Below, piece after piece: positions 10,430-22,514 of a DNA stretch of 64,000 nt. This DNA is from Alviniconcha marisindica (taxonomy: Eukaryota > Mollusca > Gastropoda > Provannidae): NCBI GenBank assembly GCA_018857735.1, contig JABMCL010001586.1, positions 682,501 to 746,500 on the forward strand, given 5' to 3'. The position numbers and the translations under genes were made by a program. Within the stretch, counting starts at the first letter, position 1. Each line of letters starts with the position of its first letter. The notes under the pieces were generated by a model. That model saw only the letters and a list, made by a program, of their open reading frames with translations, made no database searches and had not been told where the DNA came from.

Positions 10430-11290
10430 GCCATATTCTCTGTCTCCGCCCTGTGTAAAAGCAAGAAAATCTTTTCACGGTGTCTTACCCTGTCTTGTGA
10501 TGATGTACCATCAAACTAATTTGGATTGCAAAATTTTAGGTATTTCTGAAGATCTAGTAAAACGATTGTGGCTTTGACCTTGAACTCGCAAAATGTATTT
10601 TCTGAATGATACTCTGGCTGATGATGATGCTCACCATACTAAGTTTGACCGATCAGAGATATTGCTCGGGCAAACATTCACTGAAGTTCAGAACCTTTAC
10701 TGTGACCTTGACCTTGGAATACAGCAAAGAAACCTTTTCACAAGCTTATGAACATGCTCCGTCAAACTAAGTTGGCCGCCCCAAAACATCAGCAGTTCAG
10801 AACATATAATAGAAATAGTCATTTTGATTGTATGAACCGAACTTCAGTTACCCTGACCTTGAACTTGAAGACAGAAACCCATTTTTCGCATATGACTTTC
10901 TGGCTTATAATGATGTCTCACCATACTTGGTTTGGTTACAAATAGTTCAGCGATGCATAAATATCATCCAAAAATAACATTAACTGAAACTTTTAACCTT
11001 GGCTGTGGCATTGACCTTGAACACAGCAATCCAACATTTTCACTGGACACTTCTTTGCTTATGATGAGCTACACTCAAATTGAGTTTGATTGCAAAAAAC
11101 TCACTGGATTAGAACTAATAAAAGTAAAACTGTCATATTTTGATTATATAAGCCCACACTGTGACCTTGACCTTGAAGATAGAATCCCATTTTTTTTCGC
11201 ATGACATTCCGGCTCATGGTGGTGTCCACAATACCAAGTTTGGTTCAAAAGTTGCATACAAACACTCAGCCGAAGTGGGAACAAATTATG
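10430..11290 (+). repeat. Diverged tandem array with TGACCTTGACCTTGA motifs
   Basis: Five units of about 130-160 bp, with TGACCTTGA-type motifs starting at 10575, 10703, 10854, 11012 and 11162, each followed by a 'tttcgcatgac...tggct' segment, a GATGATG or GATGTCTCACC segment and a CAAGTTTGGTT-like segment. Two copies have the full double motif TGACCTTGACCTTGA, whose complement contains TCAAGGTCA, the extended half-site bound by NR5A/ERR-type nuclear receptors. A copy in the other orientation lies at 48335-48500, so this is a dispersed family. Confidence 0.75.
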
Positions 11291-12530
11291 TGTCACGAGC
11301 GTTACATCCCTCACCCTGAGACACCACAGTGCTTTCCCTTTTCTAGTAAATAATACACCACACACAGCACAAAAAGAGGTCAAACGTTGTGCCGCAAGTC
11401 AGCTGATGTGGACTGGTACGTTAGGGTAGGTCGAAAGTCAATGGTACAAGCAGAAATAATTATTTCGTGTGCTCGCACGCTACACCATTGTAAGACACCA
11501 CGTCAACCACCCCTGAAGAAATGACTGTAATTTATTTCGTATCTACTCTTTTGTCATCAAACAAGCATTAAAAATAAGGTGAAATGTGGTTATCTACTAA
11601 GGTGATGAATAAAATACAATTTTTTAGTTTCCGTTGTGAACAAGTCACAATATCGTGATACACACTCAGAAGACACCATCGGTAACGTGCGAGGCACTGA
11701 TTATCTTTCCTTCGTTTGGAGCTGTTAATAGCAAGCAACACATAATAAATACCATTTGTATGTAAGAACTGGCCTCCTTCTTTCTCATGAAACCTGTTTT
11801 TATTCAATCATGAACGATTCCAAGGAAATATCTGCGATCAGCTAACCTTCCCAAAGCCATGTCACAAATGGCGGCCATGAAAATGTCGCGATTTTTACCA
11901 AAAAAGGCTCACAGCGCAAGAAATAATGATGCATTTCCCCATTGTGGCATTTCCCTTATTTCTCCAAACACATTACATTAGAAATATAGCGGTAGTTTAA
12001 AAGGTTTCATGTTTTAGTTTAATTTTTATTTCATCGGGAAAAGGCACCCTCTTTGGTCCAGTTTTCAGGAGAATGACCCATATATATATGTACTGTCTGT
12101 CAAGTTTGTCAATATGCATCATCAAAGGACTTAATACGTAACAGCAAAGCCGAGTACCAACAAAAGGCTCATGAAAGGGGTGAGCTGTACAGCATCCAGT
12201 CAGCATGAAATTTGTTTGGTCTGCCATTTAACGTATAATAATATTTCTCCAGAACAGCTCTGTTCTTCAAAGATCTGATAAAAATATTTAGATGAGGGAT
12301 GGTACCATGCAGCTTTGAGGTGAAAATGTTGTATTTAGCTATAAGAGTACGCAGATTCAGCATTCTGTCAGTGACCACATTTACTGCCAAGTATAACTAG
12401 CTGTTTGGAAAATTTGTATCAGTACAGCACGTGCGTTGGTGCGTTGCCTCGGGGACACTGCTACCTCAGGTGAACATCATTTCTAAGCAACCGCCAGGAC
12501 CTAGTACCGTTACTGAAAGATGGGCGCCTT
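11291..12530. other. No gene seen
   Basis: About 1.2 kb of AT-rich unique DNA. ORFs are short and without recognisable domains. A CAGGTGAACATC phrase occurs near 12467 but with no supporting exon. Confidence 0.45.
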
Positions 12531-12534
12531 GGGA

Positions 12535-12890
12535 AAGTGAAGGGAATGTTTTACTGGAAGATGCCTTGGGAATGCGAAGGGAATGTTTTACTGGAAGATG
12601 CCTTGGGAAAGCGAAGGGAATGTTTTACTAGAAGATGCCTTGGGAAAGCGAAGGGAATGTTTTACTAGAAGATGCCTTGGGAAAGCGAAGGGAATGTTTT
12701 ACTGGAAGATGCCTGGAGAAAGTGAAGGGAATGTTTTACTGGAAGAAGCCTGGAGAAAGTGAAGGGAATGTTTTACTGGAAGAAGTCTGGAGAATGCCGG
12801 GAGAAAGTGAATGGAATGCTTTACTGGAAGAAGCCTGGAGAAAGTGAAGGGAATGTTTTACTGGAAGATGCCTGGAGAAAGTGAAGCTCA
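12535..12890. repeat. Minisatellite, 37-bp unit, about 9 copies
   Basis: GGGAATGTTTTAC starts at 12542, 12579, 12616, 12653, 12690, 12727 and 12764 (exact 37-bp period), then two looser copies to about 12885. A block with an extra tctggagaatgccggg lies at 12785-12803. All three frames are open, which generates several spurious ORFs. Confidence 0.95.
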
Positions 12891-13852
12891 CCAAAGACAG
12901 ATGTCAGAAGGAGAGGTTTCATGGCAGCAGGCGGAGCACACGGAGCTACAGCGTTCCCTCCAGTCCAGGATCAAAAGACGGCAAGCTGGCTTTCCAGCAG
13001 AGGGGGTGCAATGAGATCTCTGTGCCAGCAGTATGCCACTGCCAGGAAAAAACGCAAATGACGGGAGAAATTTTACATTAGAAATCATCAATGATTCATA
13101 TTCGACCAGAAAATCTGGATCCATCTGGGCGAGGGTTGGGAAGCAAGCGAGCGCTGATAGATAAGTGCTATCAATACTTTCATTGTTTGTCTATTTGCTT
13201 GCATGTCGCTCATAAAAGGTCATTTGTTATTGGGCTTTTTTCTTTCTTTTCTTTTGCCGTATGCAAATAAAAGTATTCTTATCTATAATTTTTTTTCTTA
13301 TTTTCAATTTTAGACTTTTTAGTCATATGATTACCGGTGGAGAAACGGACTTATTTGCACAAAAGGGGAGTTAAACAACACTCGATTGACGTCACACATA
13401 TAACAAGGGACAAAACTGTGAGACATGGCTGGCCTACGATAACTACCACCTGGCATGCACTCGTGTAGCAAGGTGGCATTTTTGCAGTCAGTGTAGATAG
13501 TACAGAGAAGTAATGTGCTTACTGAGTAGCTTCCATTGGTCAAGGCGGCAAAGCTGGTCTTGAAAACGTTATGTATAAATGTGCTTGCTGCTGTTTGTTC
13601 CCCTTCTTCTTTATCAAAATAATTCCCTTGTGTGTTTTTGTTTCCACGCAAGCCTACGAGCAGACTGTATTAGAGCGGTCTCATGACCATCTACACAGGA
13701 CAGGAAAACGGACATCATTCGACGTCAAGTTACGATGATACACCGTATTTGAACAAAACCTGATCACCGGCAACACTGAGAGGCATTCACAGAGTCACGC
13801 ACGCAGCGCAACCGCCGCTGATCACTGATCGAAGTGTTGTTACTCAGATTCT
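12891..13852. other. Unassigned sequence
   Basis: 12880-13081 is open in two frames and has gene-like composition, but shows no domain and no convincing splice pair. 13200-13320 is AT-rich with a TGCAAATAAAAG phrase. A - strand frame (13331-13651) is also unrecognised. No gene is called. Confidence 0.35.
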
Positions 13853-14046
13853 GCCCCCCCCCCCCCCCCTGCCACACCCCTTCCCAGAATACCCCCTGTC
13901 TGTATACCCGTTTGGTCCATTCCCCTCTCTCTTTCTCATCTGAATCTGTTTATTCTGTCTTATTAAGCCGCCCCCCCCCTCCCCCCGTAGCTGCCCCTCC
14001 CCTTTCTGTCTTTTCTCGCTGTTACTACCCCCCCCCCCCCCCCCCC
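13853..14046. repeat. Three poly-C runs
   Basis: C-runs at about 13854-13869, 13971-13986 and 14028-14046 within pyrimidine-rich DNA. On the - strand these are G-runs that could form quadruplexes. Confidence 0.85.
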
Positions 14047-14842
14047 AACGGGCAAGGCGCGGCAGCCAACCTGTGTTGAGCACCACGCGCCGTGCTGCCA
14101 GCCTCGCCGCACGCGCCAGGCGCCGCTTCAGCCCACACAGTCACGTGACCTGACGTGTTTCCCGTTGGCGGCGAGACTTGGGAAGAAGTAGGTGGGTCCC
14201 AGGCCATAAAGACCATAGTAGGAAACTGGCCTGCCCTTTGACTGCAGGCGGCGGGACGAGGGCCACAGTTGGGGCGTCTGACCAACAGCCTGCCAGTGGC
14301 AAAGCCGAGACTGCAACTGCCTCACTCAACACCTTTACAGAATATCCAAGGCGAACAAAGCGTTACAGTTGCTGAAACCTTGGCGATAATAAAAGAAGGA
14401 GAAATACTGTGGGTGACAACTTTTGAGAAAGTTCAGAACTGATTACAGCGGTTGCCATTGTGAGGGCCTGCTTATGGGAATAATTAGTCCAGTTCTGTGA
14501 CAGCGCCTCACGTCTAGCTGTGATGATTCACACGTTAACTCCCACAGAAACATCTGTCTTCAGTCTCTGATGACACAGGCAGAACCTTAACCCCGAAACA
14601 AATCTGTGACTGCGGTATTCACACTGACATCGGAAGTGCAAACAGGCGCCAGAAAGCACACACTTGTTCCGTCCTTGAAAGTAAGAACCGGTTCGACCTT
14701 GAAAGAAGAAGGACACTCAAACTTACAAGACAGGTGTTACCAAAACCCATAGCCATTTTGAAGAGTTGGAAAGCAGCAGATCAATTTAGACAGTGTACGT
14801 TTGAAAGAGGCAAACTCCTTCACCCAGACTCCAGCGAACAAA
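14047..14842 (+). promoter_or_regulatory. GC-rich region upstream of signal-peptide exon
   Basis: 14047-14300 is GC- and CpG-rich compared with the surrounding DNA, with a CACGTGAC E-box-like site near 14143. 14300-14842 is mixed. It lies directly 5' of the candidate first coding exon at 14843, so it could hold promoter and 5' UTR. No clear TATA box or initiator was found, so the role is inferred only from position and composition. Confidence 0.3.
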
Positions 14843-14924
14843 ATGGCGAGATCATCAGGGCGAGGCGCGTCACACACACTGACCATCGCCATCGTCTTCT
14901 ACATCACGCTTTGTGTGGCCAGCG
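14843..14924 (+). CDS. Candidate first coding exon: signal peptide
   Basis: The ATG at 14843 sits in a good animal initiation context (ACAAAATGG). It opens 27 codons with two arginines near the N-terminus, a hydrophobic core (TLTIAIVFYITLCVA) and a plausible signal-peptidase site after VAS. Directly afterwards comes GTAAGTGC at 14925, an excellent 5' splice donor, leaving the exon in phase 1. A signal peptide ending in a phase-1 intron is the usual first-exon design of secreted and cell-surface proteins in animals. I could not find the next exon in this window, so the mature protein is unknown; downstream DNA to the window end may be a long intron. A longer frame upstream of 14843 begins with TTG rather than ATG, so this ATG is preferred. 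Confidence 0.5.
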
Positions 14925-14932
14925 GTAAGTGC
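14925..14932 (+). promoter_or_regulatory. Predicted 5' splice donor
   Basis: GTAAGTGC following AGCG matches the metazoan donor consensus at +1 to +6 and interrupts the signal-peptide frame after the first base of a codon. Confidence 0.5.
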
Positions 14933-15295
14933 TCACTTTCCAGCTTCAGACTTTTACGCTTGCATTCTGTTGTCAAAAGTCTTGTGCTGGGTGTAGACTT
15001 TCCCATTACGTTTTTACTCTGTCGTGTACACGTGTAAATTGTCTACCACCAGTCTGCACCATTGTTGTTATTAATAATACTGGCCTCAGAGAACGACAGA
15101 GGCATTAGGCAGGTATGCGTCTGATTTGTTCATCTGCATTGTTTAACGTTTTGCAGCACGCGTGAGGCGCTTTTCGTATTGATGTTAAAGTCCTTATTAC
15201 TCTCTTTGCCTCAGTCTCTACCCCCTCCCCCCGGCCCCCTTCTCCCTCCCATCTCTTTCTCACCCCGGTGTTGTCATGTGTAAAGAGATAAACGC
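14933..15295. other. Probable intron start, no other feature
   Basis: Non-repetitive DNA directly after the predicted donor. No acceptor-exon pair seen. Confidence 0.4.
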
Positions 15296-15672
15296 ACACA
15301 GGAATGTGTAAAGAGGTAACCACGCACAGGAATTTGTAAAGAAATAATCACCACCAGGAATGTGTAAAGAAAAGCCACGCACAGGAATATGTAAAGAAGT
15401 AACTATGAACAGGAATGTGTAAAGAAAAGCCACGCACAGGAATATGTAAAGAAGTAACTATGAACAGGAATGTGTAAAGAAAAGCCACGCACAGGAATGT
15501 GCCATAAAGTAACCACGCACAGGAATGTGTAAAGAAATAATCACCACCAGGAATGTGTAAAGAAAAGCCACACACAGGAATATGTAAAGAAGTAACCACG
15601 CGCAGGAATGTGTAAAGAAAAACAACGCACCGGAAATCGTAAAGAAGTAACCACGCACAGAAATGTGTACCC
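15296..15672. repeat. Minisatellite, alternating 27/28-bp units, about 13 copies
   Basis: AGGAAT recurs at 15300, 15328, 15356 and 15383, and on to about 15650. Two sub-types alternate in the centre (aaagaaaagccacgcac and aaagaagtaactatgaac), giving a 55-bp higher-order unit. Confidence 0.93.
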
Positions 15673-16722
15673 TAAGAAGTAATCACGTACGCGTCCTCAG
15701 CCAATATGCAGTCTTATAAAAATAAAATCGAAAACAATCTGACACCTCTGTGTTTTTCTCTGTCCGCCTCTTTCTCGTACACAATAACGTCGACCCAGGA
15801 AATTACCCCTTTTTTGTATCGTTTTCGATTTTTATTAATTTATTTGTTCATTTTGTAGCAGTATGGTTTTTGTCTTGGTTTCTAAATGGTGCGCACAGTG
15901 CATGTCAATACGCCGACTGTACGTAGCGCTTGCCTGATGCGTCCACGTTGCCTCAGCCGCGAGCAGCCCTCAGCAGCAGCCGGTCCCTGTCACACCCTCA
16001 CACTGTGGACACGGGCCACTGCAGAAGTAAATTCCTCACTAGGAACCAGTGCAAAGGCTGAAAGATACAAAAGATTAAGACGCACGCTAATTTAACTGGG
16101 CGATGCAAAAGAACATGCCCATTTTCAGGTAGACCCCTTTTTCAAGCATCGAGCAGGCAGCCATTCTCCAAGCAAAGTGTTTAGCTTTCTGTTGGCTGAA
16201 TTCTCGCAAAGATCATAAAAAGGGGCCTGATGCAAACATTTTCATGTTACGTACTCGTCATTTTAAACAGCGTTTTTTTTCAACCTTTTGTGTCTCTAGG
16301 TCTTCTGTTTTCTTTCCCTTTTTTTTTTTTTTAACGAACGCGGGCAGTCTTTAAAAAAAAGATTTTGTTTCATTATCTCTGTGCAATTAACCTCTGTTGC
16401 CTAGACAACAAGAAGAACCCTAAAGACCTCCAGATTCTTATGCAAGGATAAAAAAAAAAAAAATACAAGTCAGTGAAGTGGTTTTCTTCTTGGAGACAAA
16501 ATTATTTTGTTAATTCAATTTTAGACCTAGAAACCGTCTAAACACGCAACCGTGAAAAGCCTCTAAAGACTCGAAAGAAGACTGACCTAACAAACAAAGA
16601 AACAAAGAACCGTAACACGAAAACTTTGCTCTTTTTTCAAGTTGAATAAAAGCTGAAATGCGTTCGGACGTTGGATTTGTCTGATGCGTCCTTCTCATTG
16701 ATACATGTAGTCAACCAGGACT
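15673..16722. other. No gene seen
   Basis: Unique DNA with A/T homopolymers near 16316-16332 and 16448-16462. The ORF at 15886-16095 has no recognisable domain and is not called. Confidence 0.45.
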
Positions 16723-16963
16723 GCTTGTAATTTAGCCCTGGCCACAGCTTGTAATTTAGCCCTGGCCACAGCTTGTAATTTAGCCCTGCCACTGCTTGTA
16801 ATTTAGCCCTGGCCACAGCTTGTAATTTAGCCCTGGCCACAGCTTGTAATTTAGCCCTGGCCACAGCTTGTAATTTAGCCCTGGCCACAGCTTGTAATTT
16901 AGCCCTGGCCACAGATTGTAATTTAGCCCTGGCCACAGATTGTAATTTAGCCCTGGCCACAGG
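16723..16963. repeat. Minisatellite, 24-bp unit, about 10 copies
   Basis: CTTGTAATTTAGCCCTGGCC recurs every 24 bp. One copy near 16780 is shortened (ccctgccactg) and the last two read gattg instead of gcttg. Confidence 0.96.
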
Positions 16964-16978
16964 ACTAAATCATGAACC

Positions 16979-17235
16979 CCCACCACCCAGAAAATAACAA
17001 TAAAACCTAAACAACAACAACAGCAACAAAAACGGGGGAAAGCGAAGAAAAGGAAAAAAAGAAAAAAGAAAAAAGGAGGGAAGAAGAAGAAGAAGAAAAA
17101 GAAGAAGAAAAAAAAGAAAAGCAGAAGAAGAAATAGTAGCAACAACAAATAAATCCAAGTCAACAAGAACAACAAGCACACAACCAAAGAGGAAAAAGGA
17201 GACAACTGTAACAGGAGAAAAAGAGGAGAAAGTTC
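16979..17235. repeat. Purine-rich low-complexity tract
   Basis: GAA/AAG/CAA-rich sequence, nearly free of T between about 17030 and 17130, so it could form a triplex. F/L-rich ORFs on - are artefacts. Confidence 0.85.
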
Positions 17236-17334
17236 GGTTCAGCCGAGTGTAGCAGTGCCGTTAAACGGATTGGAAGAGCATGACTTTTATCGGCTTGTAA
17301 GGGACCGTTTTTAAGGGGAATTAAGTGTACATGT

Positions 17335-18045
17335 TGAGCTCGGTGTTTACCTCTAATGTTTAAAACTGCAACTCGATGTTTAGGTTCAATGTTTTAAACA
17401 GGAACTTGGTGTTTACTTTCAATGATTTAAATTGGAACTAGGTGCTCACGTTCAATTATTTATATTGGAACTAGTTGTTTATATTCAATGTTTTAAATTG
17501 CAACTAGGTGTTTATATTCAATGTTTTAAATTATAACTAGGTTTTTATATTCAATGTTTTAAATTATAACTAGGTGTTTACATTCATTGTTTTAAGTTGT
17601 AACTAGGTGTTTATGTCAATATTTTAAATGGTAACTAGGTGTTTATGTTAATGTTTTAAATTGTAACTAAGTGTTTATGTCAATATTTTAAATGGTAACT
17701 AGGTGTTTATGTTAATGTTTTAAATGGTAGCTAGGTGTTTATGTTAATGTTTTAAATGGTTAGTTAAATTAGTTGGTGCTTTGAGCCCAGTCATCCACAA
17801 AAATGGTAACTAGGTGTTAATGTTTTAAATGGTAATTAGGTGTTTATGTTAATGTTTTAAATTGTAACTAGGTGTTTATGTTAATGTTTTAAATGGTAAC
17901 TAGGTGTTTATGTTAATGTTTTAAATGGTAACTAGGTGTTTATGTTAATGTTTTAAGTTGTAACTAGGTGTTTATGTTAATGTTTTAAGTTGTAACTAGG
18001 TGTTTATGTTAATGTTTTAAGTTGTAACTAGGTGTTTACGTTGAA
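17335..18045. repeat. Minisatellite, about 32-bp unit, about 22 copies
   Basis: Units read aactaggtgtttatgttaat followed by gttttaaatggt. The first third is more diverged (ttcaatg, 33-bp units) than the end. A foreign stretch at about 17758-17804 (agttggtgctttgagcccag) interrupts it. Confidence 0.93.
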
Positions 18046-18168
18046 AACGAGTCTCAGCAGGCGCCTTTCTCACTGCTCACCTCAGCCCGTGGCTCGTGCG
18101 ATACGACTGCAGTTCTTCAAATGAGACAAAATAGTGCAAACAACTTGGCATAGGCCTACAAACTGTCA

Positions 18169-18520
<352 letters not shown>

Positions 18521-18692
18521 CCATCTTAAACGTAGTGGCTGCCGTCCGTCTTAAACGTAGTGGCTACCGTCCGTCTTAAACGTAGTGGCTACCGTCCGTC
18601 TTAAACGTAGTGGCTACCGTCCGTCTTAAACGTAGTGACTACCGTCCGTCTTAAACGTAGTGGCTGCCGTCCGTCTTAAACGTAGTTACTAG
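18521..18692. repeat. Minisatellite, 25-bp unit, 7 copies
   Basis: GTCCGTCTTAAACGTAGTGG recurs every 25 bp; the first copy reads gtccatc and variants affect gctacc/gctgcc/gactacc. Confidence 0.95.
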
Positions 18693-19199
18693 GCTGCCAG
18701 TCTTGCTGTTGCTCGAGAGTTACTAGCCCTTGTGACCGCCGGCCTGTCCTTCATTTCAGTCCAAACGGCGGGCTCTCATTGGCTGGCGGATGCTGTTCAA
18801 CCGGTTGGAATATAGCAAGTCACACACCCAATAAACGGTCGGGCATCAGCGCCTAGCTGTAGCTTTGTCCGTTCTGAACGGAGACGCCCAGGCAGATCCG
18901 CACAGCGTTGTTCAGCTGGCGTAGTGTACGCGGAGGTCTTGTGAACTAGCCCCGTACTGTTCAAGCTGAAGGTCCAGTTAACACACGGGATTAACTTGTT
19001 GCTAGTTCAGTCTTCTGTTTATTTTTGTTATTTTTAAGTAGTGTTTAATTATCCCACATTGAGTTTTGCCCTGAACAAAGTCTGCCCTGAAGGTCAACTG
19101 AGCAGCAGGAACCAGTCATCTATCTCTTTAGGATGGTGTCGCTACGGTTGTGATGAAAACAAATACATGCAAGGGTGCGTAATGTGTTGAGCGCGACAA
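18693..19199. other. No gene seen
   Basis: Unique DNA including an ATTGGCTGGCGG CCAAT-like site near 18778. No exon supported. Confidence 0.4.
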
Positions 19200-20110
19200 A
19201 ATGTGATTTATTCTAGAACTTCTAAAATATATGACAGAAATTTCAGAACTCGTATGATATATGAGCTATGGAACTCGTATGGTATGAACTCCAAAACCGT
19301 GCGGTCTAATTTCTAGGACGCATACTGTAGCAATTCTAGAATTCGAAAGGTATAAACTCTAGGGATGGCATGGTATAAACTCTAATATTGGTACGAATTC
19401 GTATGGTATAAAATCTGAACCTAGCACGGTATAAACTCTAAAAATTCGTATGATATAAACTCAGAAATCTGAGTAGAATAAACCATAAAACTCGTATAGT
19501 AAACCCCCTGAAACTAGCACAGAATAAACCGTAAAACTCGTATAGTAAAACCCCTAAAATTGGCATAGAATAAACCATAAAACTCGTATAGTAAAACCCC
19601 TGAAACTGGCATAGAATAAACCATAAAACTCGTATAGTAAAACCCATGAAACTAGCACAGAATAAATCGTAAAACTCGTATAGTAAAATCCCTAAAACTG
19701 GCACAGAAAGAAAAGAAAAGAAAGGGAAAAAAACTGGCACAGAATAAACGGTAAAACCGGTATAGTAAAACCCCTGAAACTGGCACAGAATAAACGGTAA
19801 AACTGGTATAGTAAAAACCCTGAAACTGGCACAGAATAAGCCATAAAACTGGTATAGTAAAACCCGTGAAACTGGCACAGAATAAACGGTAAAACTGGTA
19901 TAGTAAACCCCCTGAAACTGGCACAAAATAAACGGTAAAACTGGTATGGTAAAACCCCTGAAACTGGCACAGAATAAACGGTAAAACTGGTATAGTAAAC
20001 CCCCTGAAACTGGCACAAAATAAACGGTAAAACTGGTATAGTAAACGCCCTGAAACTGGCACAGAATAAACGGTAAAACTGGTATAGTAAAAACTCTGAA
20101 GGCTCACGCG
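19200..20110. repeat. Minisatellite, 46-bp dimeric unit, about 13 clear copies plus a degenerate lead
   Basis: From about 19480 the unit is 46 bp (for example 19508 to 19554) and is made of two related 23-bp halves (aaactggcacagaataaacg and aaaactggtatagtaaaacc). The degenerate lead at 19200-19480 shows single half-units (gaactcgtatggtat). A short aaagaaaagaaagg insertion lies at 19710-19733. Confidence 0.93.
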
Positions 20111-20317
20111 GTATGAACTGTAAGGCTGGTGTGTGTAAACTGTAAAACTGGGTGCTGCATAATGTGGAGAGGGACATGTAGCCGGGGTTCTCGCGCTGCC
20201 AGTCGTCTTGCGGTTACCGGCGCTAACCCGCGTGAAAGAGAGAAGGATGCATAAAAGTATTGGAAAAACCAACCTACCAACAAACAAATAAACAACAACA
20301 ACAACAAACGAACAAAA

Positions 20318-20327
20318 ACACACACAC

Positions 20328-20399
<72 letters not shown>

Positions 20400-20462
20400 C
20401 AACAACAACAACCCCCTAATACAAAACCCTAACAACACACACACACACACACACACACGCAC
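20318..20462. repeat. (CA)n microsatellites
   Basis: CA runs at 20330-20395 and 20432-20460 with AACA-rich spacer. Confidence 0.96.
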
Positions 20463-20564
20463 GCACGCACAGAGAAAATATGTCCAGCTAAGACAGCTTT
20501 TCTTTAATTCCCTTTAACTCCCCCTCCCTCCTGCCGGCCTACTCCCTTCTCTATTTTTCTGTGG

Positions 20565-20565
<1 letters not shown>

Positions 20566-20642
<77 letters not shown>
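20566..20642. repeat. (GA)n microsatellite
   Basis: Pure GA, about 38 repeats. Confidence 0.98.
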
Positions 20643-20647
<5 letters not shown>

Positions 20648-21140
20648 AAAACAAAACAAAAAAAGCGGGAGGAAAAAGACGAGGACACTGTTTTGGGAGA
20701 CACAGTTATGTGTAGCACGTGCTTATTGATGGCTTTAATGACGTGAGGGGGCTGACCGTTGTACCGTGCCCTAGCGTTGCAGCGTGGGAAAGTGCAGCGC
20801 TGCGTCAGTCCGCTGCACACCTTGACGTCAGTCGGGAGAAGCGGGTGCCGGGTGGCCGGAGAGCCGGGACTAGCTCGGCTGGCACAACGCCCAGTATCGA
20901 CGGATGCGGAATCGGTTTCCCGTTACGGCAAGGGATTTTTCTCCCGGAGTCAGCTTTCAGTGCAGACTCTTTTACACATGCGCACCAACATTAAAAATCC
21001 TTTTTTTGCAGCCGTACCGATGTTGGGGCACGCGGACACACTGCCGACTGCAGTCAAGAGTGGGCAGCGCTGCTCTTGGGCGCTGTACCCTACCCAGGTC
21101 TGAGACAGACGCTTGCTGTCAGCCCAAAGAGCAGCGCTCT
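20643..21140. other. No gene seen
   Basis: Moderately GC-rich unique DNA. Overlapping ORFs in several frames on both strands lack domains. Confidence 0.4.
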
Positions 21141-21144
21141 GTCC

Positions 21145-21400
21145 CACTTCTCAGTGTCACGGTGGGGGATTCAGTACCTAGTCTTTATGCCCCTCTCCAT
21201 AGTCTCACGGTGGGGGATTCAGTACCTAGTCCTTCTGTCGCTCTCCATAGTCTCAGGGATTCAGTACCTAGTCCTTCTGTCCCTCTCCATAGTCTCAGGG
21301 ATTCAGTACCTAGTCCTTCTGTCCCTCTCCATAGTCTCAGGGTGGTGGATTCAGTACCTAGTCTTCTGTCCCTCTCCATAGTCTCAGGGAGGTGGATTCA
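21145..21400. repeat. Minisatellite, about 40-48-bp unit, 5-6 copies
   Basis: GGATTCAGTACCTAGTCCTT and TCTCCATAGTCTCA recur. Units differ in length because cacggtggg or gggtggt is present or absent. Confidence 0.92.
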
Positions 21401-21414
21401 GTGCCTGTTGTATC

Positions 21415-21584
21415 TGAGGGTGTGTGGTGTTGTGGTGTGGTGTGTGGTGTGTGGTGTGTGTGTTGTGTGTGTGTGTGTGTTGTGTGTGTGTGTGTGTGTT
21501 GTGTGTTTGGTGTGTGTGTTGTGTGTGTGTGTTTGTGTGTTGCGTGTGTGTGTGTGGTGTGTGTGTGTGGTGTGTGTGTGTGTG

Positions 21585-21660
<76 letters not shown>

Positions 21661-21663
21661 GTG
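21415..21663. repeat. (GT)n microsatellite
   Basis: Impure, then pure GT from about 21597. Just upstream of a LINE-like (ATT)n tail. Confidence 0.97.
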
Positions 21664-21739
21664 TGTACACATGCGCGTGTGTGGATACGGGGTGAGTGAG
21701 AGATGCAGTGCATGATGACGTCAGGTTGCGTGTTGTTGT

Positions 21740-21835
21740 AACGCTTCATTGACAGAGCTTTGAGCCTCATGTGTATCATAGAGGGATTGGGCGCAATAGA
21801 AATGCATTTATTATATATTATTATCAAGACCTGAC
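21740..21835 (+). mobile_element. LINE-like 3' tail
   Basis: 'gacagagctttgagcctcat' and 'gcgcaatagaaatgcattta' followed by TTATTATTATC resemble the tails at 44135-44235 ('acgctatagaaatggccgct') and 25810-25870. No RT codons remain upstream of the GT tract, so this is either a very short copy or a coincidental tail. Confidence 0.45.
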
Positions 21836-21881
21836 AGCGTTGTATTTCCTGTAATATTTATATGAACGCAACTGTTGCTTT

Positions 21882-21973
21882 GGTTTAAACAAAAGTTTAT
21901 TCCTTCATCGTAATCATAAGCTCAACAAATAAGTACAGGAAACACAAAAGCAATATGCTTATTTGAGTGTTAC
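21882..21973 (-). mobile_element. 92-bp LINE-B 3' fragment with 10-bp target duplication
   Basis: Starts GGTTTAAACAAAAGTTTATT, the same end as at 5541, 29093 and 29486. It is flanked by CTGTTGCTTT at 21872-21881 and 21974-21983. An extremely 5'-truncated LINE copy inserted by target-primed reverse transcription; in LINE sense it lies on -. Confidence 0.8.
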
Positions 21974-22047
21974 CTGTTGCTTTCGTTTGCTGCTTGAATT
22001 TAGAATAGCTTAATATGTCCGACAGCCGTGTCCGACTTATCCTCCAT

Positions 22048-22370
<323 letters not shown>

Positions 22371-22514
22371 GAACGTCTTGCAGTACAGTTTCCGTTTACC
22401 GTAAGTTGTTACGTTCTGGGCCTCATCTGAAGGAGTGTGTGTTGAGCGGCCTTGGCTCGTGAAACTGCAGCCCCCCCTGGTGGACTCGGTGCTCCACCGG
22501 GACTGGGTATCCGC

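Noticed and set aside
12811..13081. Two overlapping frames with gene-like composition after the 37-bp array
   Set aside because: No recognisable domain, no clear acceptor, and two frames are equally open; kept only as unassigned sequence.
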